Below are positions 9,889-18,581 of a stretch of 64,000 bases of DNA, one piece after another (the stretch's first letter is position 1; the number at the start of each line of letters is the position of its first letter). The notes under the pieces are model-generated. The model was not told the origin of the DNA and did not search any database. It saw only the letters and a list, made by a program, of their open reading frames with translations. This DNA is from JAJCYX01 sp965243825 (lineage in GTDB: Bacteria; Chloroflexota; Dehalococcoidia; Lucifugimonadales; Lucifugimonadaceae), in assembly GCA_965243825.1 (NCBI GenBank), contig CBDEVT010000001.1, positions 1,240,001 to 1,304,000 of the forward strand. The letters run 5' to 3'. A program made the position numbers and the translations under genes.

Positions 9889-10021
9889 TGGGCCCAGCGT
9901 TAGGCATTCGACATGCCGTTCCTGGTTCGCCACCTGATTCGCGCGACAAGAACCGTGCGGACTGCTAGCATCAGGCCACCGATACTTTCGACGCACAGAT
10001 TCTCCTGGCCCAGCCATTAAC

Positions 10022-10960
10022 ATGCCATCGAGCCCAAACGGCAAAACGAGCGGTACTCACGACCGTCGGCCAACGCGTACAAGCGCATTTGGTGCAGGGA
10101 GCCGGATCAGCCACGACTCATCGGAGTACTACGCCCGTGCGATGCAGCCCGATGGAGTAGACCTGGATGTCAAAGCACGGCCCGAGTCTGCAGTTTCCGC
10201 AGAGTCGCTAGACCGCATATTCGTACACTCGAGTATGCAGATGCCGGAGCTACCTGACAGGTCCGTTCACCTGATGGTCACGTCGCCGCCTTACAACGTT
10301 GGTAAGGACTACGACGAAGACCTTTCTTTGCAGGAGTACTCAGACCTCCTTCTGGGTGTACTGCAGGAAACTCACCGCGTGCTGGTTGACGGTGGAAGGG
10401 CGTGCGTCAACATTGCCAACGTTGGCCGCAAGCCCTACATCCCGCTCCACGCAATGATCATTGGCCTCGCTGAACAGGCTGGATTCTTCATGCGAGGAGA
10501 GATCATCTGGGACAAGGGGGCCGGCGCAGGCACTTCGACCGCGTGGGGCAGCTGGATGTCTGCATCAAACCCGACACTGCGTGACACACATGAATACATT
10601 CTCGTGTTTCAGAAGCCGCCTTTTGGTCGAAAGAAACCTGAAGGTCGTGAACCGACCATCAAACGCGATGAGTTCCTGGAGTTCACAAAGAGTGTCTGGG
10701 AGTTTCCGCCTCAGTCTGCGAAAAGAGCCAACCACCCTGCACCGTACCCGGTCGAACTGCCGCATCGTCTGATCCAGCTCTACACCTTCTCTGGTGAAGT
10801 GATCTTAGATCCATTCATGGGTTCCGGTGCAACTGCCATCGCAGCCGCGACGCGCGGCCGCCGTTACGTCGGTTACGAGATCTCTCCAGTGTACGCGGAA
10901 GTTGCATTGGAGCGGATAACAGAAGCAGTTGGGGCCGGCACGGGGGAGCGAACGCTGTGA
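10022..10960 (+). CDS. Site-specific DNA methyltransferase (beta class, orphan)
   Basis: 312 residues. Motif IV (TSPPYNVGK, Thr87-Tyr91) comes before motif I (DPFMGSGATAIAA, starting at Asp263), the order of beta-class amino-methyltransferases. SPPY is compatible with N4-cytosine or N6-adenine methylation, so the modified base cannot be stated. About 70 poorly conserved residues precede the catalytic core; internal ATGs, for example at 10142, are possible starts. No restriction endonuclease or specificity subunit is next to it, suggesting an orphan regulatory methylase. Its stop overlaps the GTG start of the following HAD gene (GTGA), so the two are translationally coupled. Confidence 0.85.
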   Translation: MPSSPNGKTSGTHDRRPTRTSAFGAGSRISHDSSEYYARAMQPDGVDLDVKARPESAVSAESLDRIFVHSSMQMPELPDRSVHLMVTSPPYNVGKDYDEDLSLQEYSDLLLGVLQETHRVLVDGGRACVNIANVGRKPYIPLHAMIIGLAEQAGFFMRGEIIWDKGAGAGTSTAWGSWMSASNPTLRDTHEYILVFQKPPFGRKKPEGREPTIKRDEFLEFTKSVWEFPPQSAKRANHPAPYPVELPHRLIQLYTFSGEVILDPFMGSGATAIAAATRGRRYVGYEISPVYAEVALERITEAVGAGTGERTL

Positions 10961-11640
10961 AGAAGGCTGTGCTGTTCGATCTGTTCGGCACCCTCGCGCC
11001 GTCACCGCCACTCGACGGATACCGGCGCATGGTCGACTCCATCGCAGCAATTCTCCACCTGCCATCCGATGAGTTCCATGAGAAATGGATGTCCGTCAAC
11101 AGCCAAAGGCTAAGCGGCGAGTTTGGGTCTTCGGAAGGCGATATTGAGCACGTAGCCGGACTGTTTGACGTCAGCATGACCGCCAGTCAGATGGCAGAAG
11201 CGATGCAGTCTCGTAGAAGCGCTATGCACGAATGGCTGAAGCCAAAGCCCGGAGCGGTAGAAGCCCTGACCAAATTGGCATCGTCCGGGATCAAGCTTGC
11301 ACTGGTTTCTGACTGCGTTTTCGATGTCCCGGCCGTCTGGCCAAAAACTGAACTGGGGCAGTTTTTCGACACCACGGTCTTTTCGTGCGAACAGAAGGTC
11401 CGTAAGCCGCATCGCCTGATGTACGCGACCGCACTGGAAGGTCTTCAGTCTTCAACCGAAGAGGCCATTTTCGTGGGTGATGGCGGGTCGAACGAGCTTG
11501 AAGGCGCATATGGCCTGGGTATCGATGCGTTTCTGCTCGATGACAACCCGAGGCACGAGGAAGTGCTACGGGTTGATGTGAGTAGCTGGAGCGGACCTTC
11601 CATCAGCGGACTGGACGAGGTCGCTGATGTACTTCAATGA
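10957..11640 (+). CDS. HAD-superfamily hydrolase
   Basis: 227 residues from a GTG that overlaps the methyltransferase stop. Motif I is FDLFGTLAPS: the nucleophilic Asp is present, but the usual second acidic residue (DxDGT) is DLFGT, the form seen in haloacid-dehalogenase and REG-2-type phosphatases. Motif II is LVSDCVF, the motif III lysine lies in KVRKPH, and motif IV is FVGDGGSNELEGA. Substrate is unknown. A strong hairpin ends the unit. Confidence 0.82.
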   Translation: MKKAVLFDLFGTLAPSPPLDGYRRMVDSIAAILHLPSDEFHEKWMSVNSQRLSGEFGSSEGDIEHVAGLFDVSMTASQMAEAMQSRRSAMHEWLKPKPGAVEALTKLASSGIKLALVSDCVFDVPAVWPKTELGQFFDTTVFSCEQKVRKPHRLMYATALEGLQSSTEEAIFVGDGGSNELEGAYGLGIDAFLLDDNPRHEEVLRVDVSSWSGPSISGLDEVADVLQ

Positions 11641-11648
11641 CAAAAAAG

Positions 11649-11677
11649 GCGGACAAGCGCTGATCGCGCTTGTCCGC
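11649..11677. terminator. Bidirectional intrinsic terminator
   Basis: A perfect 12-bp stem (GCGGACAAGCGC at 11649-11660 and its complement at 11666-11677) with a 5-base loop. On the minus strand it is followed by a run of six Ts (plus-strand A-run 11642-11647), serving the pirin gene. On the plus strand it lies 9 bp after the HAD stop but has only a weak T-rich tail. Confidence 0.88.
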
Positions 11678-11697
11678 TCTACATCTCTGGAGTCAGG

Positions 11698-12681
11698 TTA
11701 GTTGTTGTTCGCTCCAGAATGCGGCACGTAGTGGTCAGCTGGAATGGCGCCCATCTTGCCTGACTTGTAGTCGGCGAAGGCCTGCTGCAACTCTTCCTGT
11801 GAGTTCATGACAAATGGACCATACCAGGCGACGGGCTCCTTGATAGGAAGACCACCCAGGAGGACCACCTCAAGCTCAGGCGTGTTGGAGTCTTGCTCTT
11901 CATCGGCTGAAACGACAACGTGGTCGCCGTTGCCGAAGAGTATGGCCTGACCTGTGTGTACGGTGTTGCCGATCGAGCCAACCTTGCCTTTGCCTGCCAA
12001 CACATAGCCGAGAGCATTGAACTCCGGGTTCCAGGGCACTTCGACAGTAGCGCCCGGACTGACAGTCGCGTGAACCATCGTGATTGGCGAGTAGGTGATT
12101 CCTGGTCCTTCGTGGCCTGACAGATCGCCCGCAATCACCCGCAGCAGCGCTCCGCCGTCATGCGACGAGATGAGCGAAAGGTTCTTACGGGAGATGTCCT
12201 GGTAGCGGGGCGGTGCCCACTTTTTGTCTTTTGGCAAGTTCACCCAAAGCTGCAAACCGTGAACAACGCCGCCTTCGAGAACGATCTCCTCCGTCGGCGC
12301 CTCGATGTGCAGGATCCCCGCACCAGCGGTCATCCACTGAGTGTCTCCGTCCGAGATCATTCCGCCGCCACCCTGCGAGTCACGGTGCTTGAACACGCCA
12401 TCGATCATGTACGTAACGGTTTCGAATCCTCGGTGTGGATGCCAGGGTGTGCCCTTAGCTTCACCTGCTCGGTACTCAACCTCACCCATCTGGTCCATCA
12501 TGATGAATGGGTCGAGGTGTTCCAGCGGGATGCCCGAAAAAGCTCGTCTTACCGGAAATCCTTCTCCTTCAAAACCACTGGGAGCGGTCGTGACAGCGCG
12601 TACAGGACGCTCGACTGACTCCAGCGAAGGTCGCTCAACGCGTGGTAGAGCAAGTATGTTTTCAACTGTGACGGCGGGCAT
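11698..12681 (-). CDS. Pirin family protein
   Basis: 327 residues from the ATG at 12681, chosen because GGAGG lies six bases upstream of it; the frame extends seven codons further but that start has no such site. Bicupin of the pirin family: the N-terminal cupin has HPHRGFETVTYMIDG and HRDSQG, with metal-ligand histidines and the conserved IMTAGxGILHIE-like region (here WMTAGAGILHIE). The C-terminal cupin ends with the family's PIKEPVAWYGPFVMN. Known pirins act as quercetinase-like dioxygenases or redox-responsive cofactors; the substrate here is unknown. Shares a terminator with the convergent HAD gene. Confidence 0.92.
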   Translation of the reverse strand: MPAVTVENILALPRVERPSLESVERPVRAVTTAPSGFEGEGFPVRRAFSGIPLEHLDPFIMMDQMGEVEYRAGEAKGTPWHPHRGFETVTYMIDGVFKHRDSQGGGGMISDGDTQWMTAGAGILHIEAPTEEIVLEGGVVHGLQLWVNLPKDKKWAPPRYQDISRKNLSLISSHDGGALLRVIAGDLSGHEGPGITYSPITMVHATVSPGATVEVPWNPEFNALGYVLAGKGKVGSIGNTVHTGQAILFGNGDHVVVSADEEQDSNTPELEVVLLGGLPIKEPVAWYGPFVMNSQEELQQAFADYKSGKMGAIPADHYVPHSGANNN

Positions 12682-12836
12682 TTCTCGCCTCCGTTCCGGC
12701 ATTCAGAACCGGGTGTCTGCGTTTCACAAAAATAATTGTACCAGCAACTATCTTTGATGAACAGACTGGTATTTGCGATGCAGGGGTGTCAAGGTTTGCG
12801 GTACGTTGATCGCAGTTCTGCTGAAGGGACCTCAAC

Positions 12837-13484
12837 ATGCTCATTCCACGGATCAGACAACTCATCGTCGCCGTAGTGATACCAGCCTCTGTCGCATTGC
12901 TAACGGCATGTGGAGCGGAGTCCTCGGCCGACGGGACCTCTGTTGCCGCATCTTCTACCGCCGAACGCAGACAGCAGGCCATAGCCACCTTCACTGCTGA
13001 AGCCGCCACGGTTGGCCCAACGGCAACCCGGTTCCCAACCGCGATAGCGACCGCCTCGGAGGCTCAGGCCACACAGGCGTTCGCTACGGCCGCAGCGAGA
13101 CTGACGCCCGCGCCTACACCGACGCCCAACGACGAGGAACAAGCTAATCGCGCCGCTCTGGAAATGCTGTTGCTTGAGCGATCCGAGGCAATGAGTTCCG
13201 GTGACATCGACGCCTGGTACGAAACCTGTTCGCCTTCGGTGCGAGATTCAGCGCGGCAGACTAGGGCGCTCGAAAAGCAGTTGGCAGCGTTGCAAATAGA
13301 CCCGACTTTAGAGGGCGCTGTCTCCTTTGAGTTTGTCGCTGAACAGATCCGCTTCACCGGAGACACATCTGCGAACGTCATATGGGGATGGCGGGCCGGT
13401 TCAGACTACTTCCCTGGCGTCGGCGGCGGCCCGTATGTGAAGGAAGACGGCAAGTGGTACAGCATCGGCTGGGGCTGCATCTAG
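12837..13484 (+). CDS. Secreted lipoprotein with NTF2-like C-terminal domain
   Basis: 215 residues. A signal peptide runs to the lipobox LLTAC (Cys about residue 24), so it should be lipid-anchored outside the membrane. An Ala/Thr-rich linker with TPAPTPTPN follows. The C-terminal 110 residues start with an acidic helix and continue with a WYETCSPSVRD segment and two strands ending in DGKWYSIGWGC, a pattern like NTF2/SnoaL-type lipoproteins. Function unknown. Its stop codon overlaps the stop of the convergent acetyltransferase: one CTAG (13481-13484) supplies both TAG codons. Confidence 0.72.
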   Translation: MLIPRIRQLIVAVVIPASVALLTACGAESSADGTSVAASSTAERRQQAIATFTAEAATVGPTATRFPTAIATASEAQATQAFATAAARLTPAPTPTPNDEEQANRAALEMLLLERSEAMSSGDIDAWYETCSPSVRDSARQTRALEKQLAALQIDPTLEGAVSFEFVAEQIRFTGDTSANVIWGWRAGSDYFPGVGGGPYVKEDGKWYSIGWGCI

Positions 13485-13957
13485 GTATCCGCCACGAAAA
13501 CCTTTACTGGAGCGGGATTGAAACCGCAGCTCTCGAGGAATGCAGCATCACGTTCGTCACGATCTTGAAGCACCGAATAGATGTGCTTCATGTTCTGTCG
13601 CCGCGAGTCCTCTCGCAATGCTTCGACTAGCATCCGACCGACGCCCTGGTTTCTGAAATCAGGATGCACGGCAATCGCAACAACTCTGACTCCCGGGGGG
13701 AGTCCATAGCCTGAGCTCTGACGTTCCGCGAGCAGGAAACCAACAACTCCATCTTCGACTTCTGCTACCTGTGATCCGGACCACGGTAGTGCCTGCGTTC
13801 CTAGTCTTGAGAAGGCAAGAAACCGATCGATGTACTCAGCCCACGTCGAAGAACGATCCTGTCCCAGTATCAGGGAGTCAAGCTCGCGTACAGCCTCGGC
13901 GTCGTCCCTTTGCAAACGCCTCACAGTTATGGAACTGGTTGAAGGTGCGTCAGACAT
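13481..13957 (-). CDS. GNAT-family N-acetyltransferase
   Basis: 158 residues with a very good ribosome site, GGAGG six bases before the ATG. The acetyl-CoA-binding motif A reads IAVHPDFRNQGVGRMLVEAL (Q/RxxGxG/A), followed by the usual motif B with FLESCGFNP. The N-terminal part carries VRRLQRDDAEAVRELD, typical of RimI-like acetyltransferases. Substrate unknown. Confidence 0.88.
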   Translation of the reverse strand: MSDAPSTSSITVRRLQRDDAEAVRELDSLILGQDRSSTWAEYIDRFLAFSRLGTQALPWSGSQVAEVEDGVVGFLLAERQSSGYGLPPGVRVVAIAVHPDFRNQGVGRMLVEALREDSRRQNMKHIYSVLQDRDERDAAFLESCGFNPAPVKVFVADT

Positions 13958-14167
13958 TGCCGACCTCCTTTACGCGCCACTAAAACGAACGCCGCCAATG
14001 CATCGCTTCAGACTTCGGCACCGTGTGGGTGGGGCATTATTACACACGCCGCGCAATCTGACATGCGATCACAATTGTCGCCCCGAAACCCCAGGCTCAC
14101 GGGATTTCGATCAGACTGAAGGAAATATGCAAAAATCTAAACGAGAATACAGCGTACAGAGGCTTAA

Positions 14168-14698
14168 TCACACGCCGTCTCGGGCACTCTCGCTGGCAGC
14201 GGTCATCATCTCTTCAAGGACCGAAGCATCAACACCGAGCGACAGGGCCTTTTCCGAATCTTGCCTCGCGTTTTCGACATCGCCTAGTTCTACGTTGACG
14301 ACAGCGCGATTGGCATAGGCTTCTGCCCATCCGGATCTCAGTCGAATCGCCTCTGAATAATCTTTCAGCGCTTTTTCGTGCTCTCCCATTGCGTGTCGCA
14401 CGTTTCCTCGATCGAGATACGTGTCCGGGTATTTCGGAGTAAGCCGCACTGCGGTGTCGTAGTCGAAGATTGCCGCTTCGAAGCTCCCCATTTCGGCAAA
14501 AGACGCAGCTCTGTGGTGATATAGCTTGCCCGTGTTGGGAGAGAGCCGAATCGCTGCTGAGAATTTCTCGACGGCCTGCTTGTGCTTACCGGACTCAGCA
14601 AGTTTCTCGCCCTCTGAGTAGAGCATGAGTGCCTTTTCCGGCGGCGTCTGGCGATCGCCGCTGAAAAACTGCCTGAGCCGTCTAAAGATCGAAGTCAT
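14168..14698 (-). CDS. Tetratricopeptide repeat protein
   Basis: 176 residues from the ATG at 14698, which has AAGAAAG just upstream; the frame extends 19 codons further. A short basic N terminus (MTSIFRRLRQFF) may touch the membrane. At least three and probably four TPR units follow, seen as KHKQAVEKFSAAIRLSP, SFEAAIFDYDTAVRLTP and EHEKALKDYSEAIRLRS. Such proteins act as protein-protein scaffolds; no partner can be named from the neighbours. Confidence 0.85.
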   Translation of the reverse strand: MTSIFRRLRQFFSGDRQTPPEKALMLYSEGEKLAESGKHKQAVEKFSAAIRLSPNTGKLYHHRAASFAEMGSFEAAIFDYDTAVRLTPKYPDTYLDRGNVRHAMGEHEKALKDYSEAIRLRSGWAEAYANRAVVNVELGDVENARQDSEKALSLGVDASVLEEMMTAASESARDGV

Positions 14699-14873
14699 TT
14701 TCTTTCTTGGTTCGTTTTCAAGTCGATCGAGGCTTATTTGTCTCTTACAAAACAAGCTCGATAATTCTGTCGTTAGAACTGGGCAATTGTGCGGACCTGC
14801 AAAGTAGCTCCGCCGGCGGCGCCAAGTACCGTCGACTCATCCGATTTACCGGTGTTCAAGTGAAACATCCACT

Positions 14874-15350
14874 TCAGTTTTCCGTCGAGCCGGCAGGCCT
14901 TTCGAACCGTTCTACCATCTCGAGCCAGTTGCCGTCCGGGTCCTGAAAATAGATGGCCAGCCGAGCCCAGGGGAACTCGACCTGGCGGATCTCGCGTGGA
15001 CCAAACACCTTTACGCGCCGCGCCTCAAGCTTCTCCCGCCACCCAGTCAGATCGTCGACAACCATCGCTGCATGGGCAGAGCCCGGCCTGTTCCGGTCGC
15101 TAAGTCCCGGCTGTGGTGTTCCAAACGGCTCGATGTATTCGATTAACTCGATGGAGTGCCCGTCCCCCACTCCAACGTAGGCCATCTTCATACGAACCGA
15201 CGGATAACCGACGACTTCCGCCAGCCATGGACTATCGGATTCAGCGGGACCACGCTCAATTCGCATACCCAGTAGTTCCGTGTAGAACTCGAGGGATCGC
15301 TCAAGATCACGGACGACAAATCCCGTGTGGTAGATGGACTGTACTTTCAT
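14874..15350 (-). CDS. VOC-family (glyoxalase/dioxygenase-like) protein
   Basis: 158 residues in two beta-alpha-beta-beta-beta modules. The first has HTGFVVRDLERSLEFYTELLGM, cut here to its features: a metal-ligand His8 and the FYxxLLG signature. The second has HAAMVVDDL and the terminal DPDGNWLEMVE with the metal Glu. It belongs with VOC enzymes such as methylmalonyl-CoA epimerase or small dioxygenases; the substrate is unknown. Confidence 0.85.
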   Translation of the reverse strand: MKVQSIYHTGFVVRDLERSLEFYTELLGMRIERGPAESDSPWLAEVVGYPSVRMKMAYVGVGDGHSIELIEYIEPFGTPQPGLSDRNRPGSAHAAMVVDDLTGWREKLEARRVKVFGPREIRQVEFPWARLAIYFQDPDGNWLEMVERFERPAGSTEN

Positions 15351-15537
15351 AGTCGAGGGAAGATATCAGCCGGTTGACAAGCGCGCGACCAATATTCACA
15401 CGAGTGATCGACCCTGGTGTTACCGATCTGCCAAAACGATACTCAACTGACATCATGATCAAGTTCTCGTTGAGTGCATCTCAAGAGTGATGTTGTTCAC
15501 CAGCCGTGAAGAGATCTGTAGATAGAGGGACAGCCAA

Positions 15538-16299
15538 GTGGCATCAGAGAAGATCGAATTCGCTAACGACGAAGGCGTTGCCCTGGCCGCCATACTCGAT
15601 TCGCCCGATGAGACTGAAACCCGCGCCTGTGCTCTTTTTGCACACTGCTTCACCTGCTCAAAAGATCTGCGCGCCGCCAGGGCGATCTCAAAGGCGTTAG
15701 CCGATGAAGGAATCGCCGTGTTGAGGTTCGATTTCACCGGTCTCGGCGAGAGCGAAGGAGAGTTTGCAGAAAGCAACTTCTCGTCCAACGTGAATGACAT
15801 TGTCGCCGCCGCTCGATACCTGGCCGAAGCACAGGGAGGACCGAGCATCCTGGTAGGTCACTCACTCGGCGGTGCAGCCGTTCTTCGAGCCGCTGAACAG
15901 CTCGATTCGGTCAAAGCGGTCGCAACCATCGGTGCACCGGCCGATCCGGAACATGTGACGCACCTGCTTTCGTCTTCGGCTGATGAGATAGAGCAATCCG
16001 GAGAGGCCGAGGTCACGCTGGCAGGCCGGCCTTTCAAATTCAAGAAGCAGTTCCTCGACGATCTTCGCGATGGTTCCATCGAAGGGTGCGTTCGGCATCT
16101 CAATCGGGCGCTAATGATCTTCCACTCACCGGCAGATCAGATTGTGCCTATCGAGAACGCCGCAACTCTTTACAAACTGGCAAAGCATCCAAAGAGTTTT
16201 GTTTCACTGGATGACGCAGATCACTTACTCATGGAGACACGAGACGCTGAGTACGTGGCGAAGGTTCTTGCGGCATGGGCAGCCCGGTACGTTGAGTAA
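15538..16299 (+). CDS. Alpha/beta hydrolase of the type found fused to OsmC
   Basis: 253 residues from a GTG preceded by AGAGGGA. The nucleophile elbow is GHSLGG (about residue 104), the acid lies near HSPADQIVP and the catalytic His in DDADHLL. The oxyanion region reads AHCFTCSKD, a signature I know from two-domain proteins that carry this hydrolase in front of an OsmC peroxiredoxin domain. Here the gene ends after the hydrolase and no OsmC gene follows, so it is a stand-alone version. Probable serine esterase or acyl hydrolase. Confidence 0.82.
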   Translation: MASEKIEFANDEGVALAAILDSPDETETRACALFAHCFTCSKDLRAARAISKALADEGIAVLRFDFTGLGESEGEFAESNFSSNVNDIVAAARYLAEAQGGPSILVGHSLGGAAVLRAAEQLDSVKAVATIGAPADPEHVTHLLSSSADEIEQSGEAEVTLAGRPFKFKKQFLDDLRDGSIEGCVRHLNRALMIFHSPADQIVPIENAATLYKLAKHPKSFVSLDDADHLLMETRDAEYVAKVLAAWAARYVE

Positions 16300-16390
16300 C
16301 TTCGGGTTAAGGTCGATCAAGCGACGACGAAACACTAATCCTGTCCTGTTCGGCAAAGCCAGCCTTCAGGATCGGTACTAGCATGCGTTC

Positions 16391-17002
16391 ATGGTCACAG
16401 ATTCTGCAACGTCCTCTGTTATCCACCAGGTAAAGGGCTTCATCGAGAAGAATCTTGAAGACGACTTAAGTGCGAACACCATCGCAAAAACTCTGGGGTT
16501 CTCAGGTCGACACCTGCAGCGAGTTTTCAAGATGGAGATCGGTGAATCGCTGGCTCGATATGTGCGACGAAGACGCATGGAGAGAGCCGCCCAAATGCTC
16601 ACTGAAACCGATGACGACGTGTTTTCGATTGCAAGCAAGGTTGGCTACGCGTCGCATTCCGGATTCACGCGCGCTTTCAGTGCGCACTACGCAATGGCGC
16701 CGTCTGAACTTCACCGAGTTGTTGGTGAACTGGATCAGGTAGTCACCTCTGCGTGGACGGGATGGATGCTCAGTGGACCGGCTTCATCAGCTATACAGGT
16801 GGGGTCTCGACTCGTTGACGCAATTGGAGAATCCCCAGAACGGAGCCGAATCTATGCGCGTCCTCGTAGTCGGCGGAACACTGTTCATGGGACTCGCCGC
16901 AGTCAAGCGATTGGTGGCCGAGGGCCACGAAGTCACCGTGTTTCATCGTGGCAATCGATGCGAACAGGTTCCACCGCGGGTCGCCCACATCCATGGCGAT
17001 AG
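16391..17002 (+). CDS. AraC-type HTH regulator with doubtful C-terminal tail
   Basis: The first 110 residues form a complete AraC/XylS DNA-binding domain: helix-turn-helix 1 around NTIAKTLGFSGRHLQRVF and helix-turn-helix 2 around IASKVGYASHSGFTRAFSAHY. No ligand-binding domain is present. The remaining 90 or so residues are rich in Arg and Ser with no recognisable fold, and the last 149 bp overlap the epimerase gene in another frame. A one-base shift near 16760-16800 would end the protein at about 16818. The tail is therefore either a natural read-through or the result of a frameshift or base error. Confidence 0.7.
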   Translation: MVTDSATSSVIHQVKGFIEKNLEDDLSANTIAKTLGFSGRHLQRVFKMEIGESLARYVRRRRMERAAQMLTETDDDVFSIASKVGYASHSGFTRAFSAHYAMAPSELHRVVGELDQVVTSAWTGWMLSGPASSAIQVGSRLVDAIGESPERSRIYARPRSRRNTVHGTRRSQAIGGRGPRSHRVSSWQSMRTGSTAGRPHPWR

Positions 17003-17861
17003 CTTCGAGCTGTCGAGTTACCGGAACGAGATAGCCGTGTTCTCGCCGGATGCTGTTCTGCATATGAACCTGTGGAACACCGCGGATACGCAAGAAGCCA
17101 TCAGCGCAATCTCCGGAGCTACCGACCGGTTTCTGGCAATCAGTAGCGCCAATGTGTATCGGTCTTACGGGTTGCTTCATCGATGGGAGACTGCTGAGAC
17201 TCCGTATCGTGCTGCGGATTCAGAAGACGGCCCGTTGCGGACATTTCGAATTCCAGACGACATGGAGCACGATGAGAAGATCGCCGTCGAAGAGGTGGTG
17301 ATGAATGCTCGCGGTTTGAAACCAACGGTTCTCCGGCTACCTGCCACTCACGGCCCGAACGACCCATTGCATCGTGGCTATGAATACCTGTGGCGGATGG
17401 ACGCAGGCAGGCCGCATATCGTAGTGAACGACATATTCGGTGAATGGCGTTGGTCACGTGGGTACGTTGACAACATGGTCGATGCGTTCATGCTCGTGCT
17501 GATTAATGAAACTGCGATCAATAAGATCTACAACGTTTGCGATCCGGAGACGATGACCCAGGTTGAATGGATTGAAGCCATCGCAAAAGCAGCCGGTTGG
17601 AAAGGTGAGGTCATCTCAACCTCTCTTGTGCCTCCATCTGAGAAACAGGACTACCGGCACCACTTCGTGAAGGATTCAACGGCGATCAGGTGCGAACTCG
17701 GTTACAGGGAAAGCGTGGACACAGCACAGTGGATCAGAAGAACGGTTGAGTGGCTGAGAAACAGTCCGCCAGGTGCCGCCCGAGCACAGGAGATACGGTC
17801 AAGCGCAATGGCCTTCCACGAAGAGGATCGAATCGCAGGGCAGTATCTTAGTCAAAACTAG
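16854..17861 (+). CDS. NAD-dependent epimerase/dehydratase family protein
   Basis: 335 residues from the ATG at 16854, which has GGAG eight bases upstream and directly starts the Rossmann motif MRVLVVGGTLFMG. The frame extends 27 codons further with no family character. It is an extended SDR: ISSANVYRSYG holds the catalytic Ser and Tyr region in a modified form (SxxxVY, with Y-x-K not obvious). RLPATHGPNDP and RGYVDNMVDAF match the isoflavone-reductase/UDP-glucose-epimerase-like group. Likely a sugar-nucleotide or small-molecule reductase/epimerase; substrate unknown. Confidence 0.8.
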   Translation: MRVLVVGGTLFMGLAAVKRLVAEGHEVTVFHRGNRCEQVPPRVAHIHGDSFELSSYRNEIAVFSPDAVLHMNLWNTADTQEAISAISGATDRFLAISSANVYRSYGLLHRWETAETPYRAADSEDGPLRTFRIPDDMEHDEKIAVEEVVMNARGLKPTVLRLPATHGPNDPLHRGYEYLWRMDAGRPHIVVNDIFGEWRWSRGYVDNMVDAFMLVLINETAINKIYNVCDPETMTQVEWIEAIAKAAGWKGEVISTSLVPPSEKQDYRHHFVKDSTAIRCELGYRESVDTAQWIRRTVEWLRNSPPGAARAQEIRSSAMAFHEEDRIAGQYLSQN

Positions 17862-17876
17862 CGGCGTGGTTCGACA

Positions 17877-18134
17877 TCACGCCAGGTAGCCGTTCAGTTC
17901 GTAGTTGAATTTCCAGTCTTCGCCTGGCTCAATTGTCCTGATCACGGCATGTCCCGTCCGTTCCCAGTGAAGTCGAGCATGTGTCTGTGGGGACGAATCA
18001 CAGCAGCCGACCTGACCGCATACCAGGCACATACGGAGATGTAGCCATTTTGCGCCGATAGCGACGCATTCGGGACAGCCCCTGGCAAACTCAGCCCTGA
18101 TATCTGCTTCGGCAGGTTCCAGAAGGTCATTCAT
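17877..18134 (-). CDS. UBP-type zinc finger protein (copy 1 of tandem pair)
   Basis: 85 residues if started at the ATG at 18134, which has GGAAGG just upstream and lines up with the start of its neighbour; a TTG at 18200 would add 22 residues. It carries the UBP-type zinc finger: CPEC, CLVCGQVGCCD, then H in HARLHWERTGH. In eukaryotes this fold binds the ubiquitin C terminus. In bacteria it is a small stand-alone protein of unknown use. The next gene (18232-18489) is a paralog of exactly the same length. Confidence 0.85.
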   Translation of the reverse strand: MNDLLEPAEADIRAEFARGCPECVAIGAKWLHLRMCLVCGQVGCCDSSPQTHARLHWERTGHAVIRTIEPGEDWKFNYELNGYLA

Positions 18135-18231
18135 CTGTCCTTCCCACCGCTGCCGAAGAGCCTGCCTAAGACCGTCGGTGTCAGAGTCTTGATCGGTCAA
18201 CGTAGATCGGGGTTAAGTTCGGTTGATTGCA

Positions 18232-18489
18232 TCAACCGATGAACTCCTGAGCCTCGTAATCGTACTTCCAGTCTTCCCCTGGCTCGATGGATCGAATAAC
18301 GGCGTGGCCAGTCTCCTGGAAGTGTTTTGTTGCATGGGTATTTGGCGAGTTATCGCAGCAACCGATCTTCCCGCACACTAGACACATTCGCAGGTGTACC
18401 CATTGGCCACCCATCTTGACGCACTCCTCGCACCCTTTTTCGAAGGCCTCGCGTGCCTGTGCTTCGGTGATCTCGAGCAACTCTGCCAT
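18232..18489 (-). CDS. UBP-type zinc finger protein (copy 2 of tandem pair)
   Basis: 85 residues, beginning MAELLEITEAQ, with zinc ligands in CEEC, CLVCGKIGCCD and HATKHFQETGH. It ends with EPGEDWKYDYEAQEFIG, closely matching the neighbour's EPGEDWKFNYELNGYLA, so the pair is a local duplication. About 98 bp separates the copies. Role unknown. Confidence 0.87.
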   Translation of the reverse strand: MAELLEITEAQAREAFEKGCEECVKMGGQWVHLRMCLVCGKIGCCDNSPNTHATKHFQETGHAVIRSIEPGEDWKYDYEAQEFIG

Positions 18490-18581
18490 AAATCTCCCCC
18501 TGTTTTAGGAGTCGTTCGACAACCGCCGATAGCGATCTCCACCGACCCTCGTCTAGTAGATCTGGGTGGTCTTCTGCTAAA

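Noticed and set aside
12681..12702. Longer pirin start at 12702
   Set aside because: The GGAGG site lies inside this extension, six bases before the ATG at 12681, so the shorter start is preferred.
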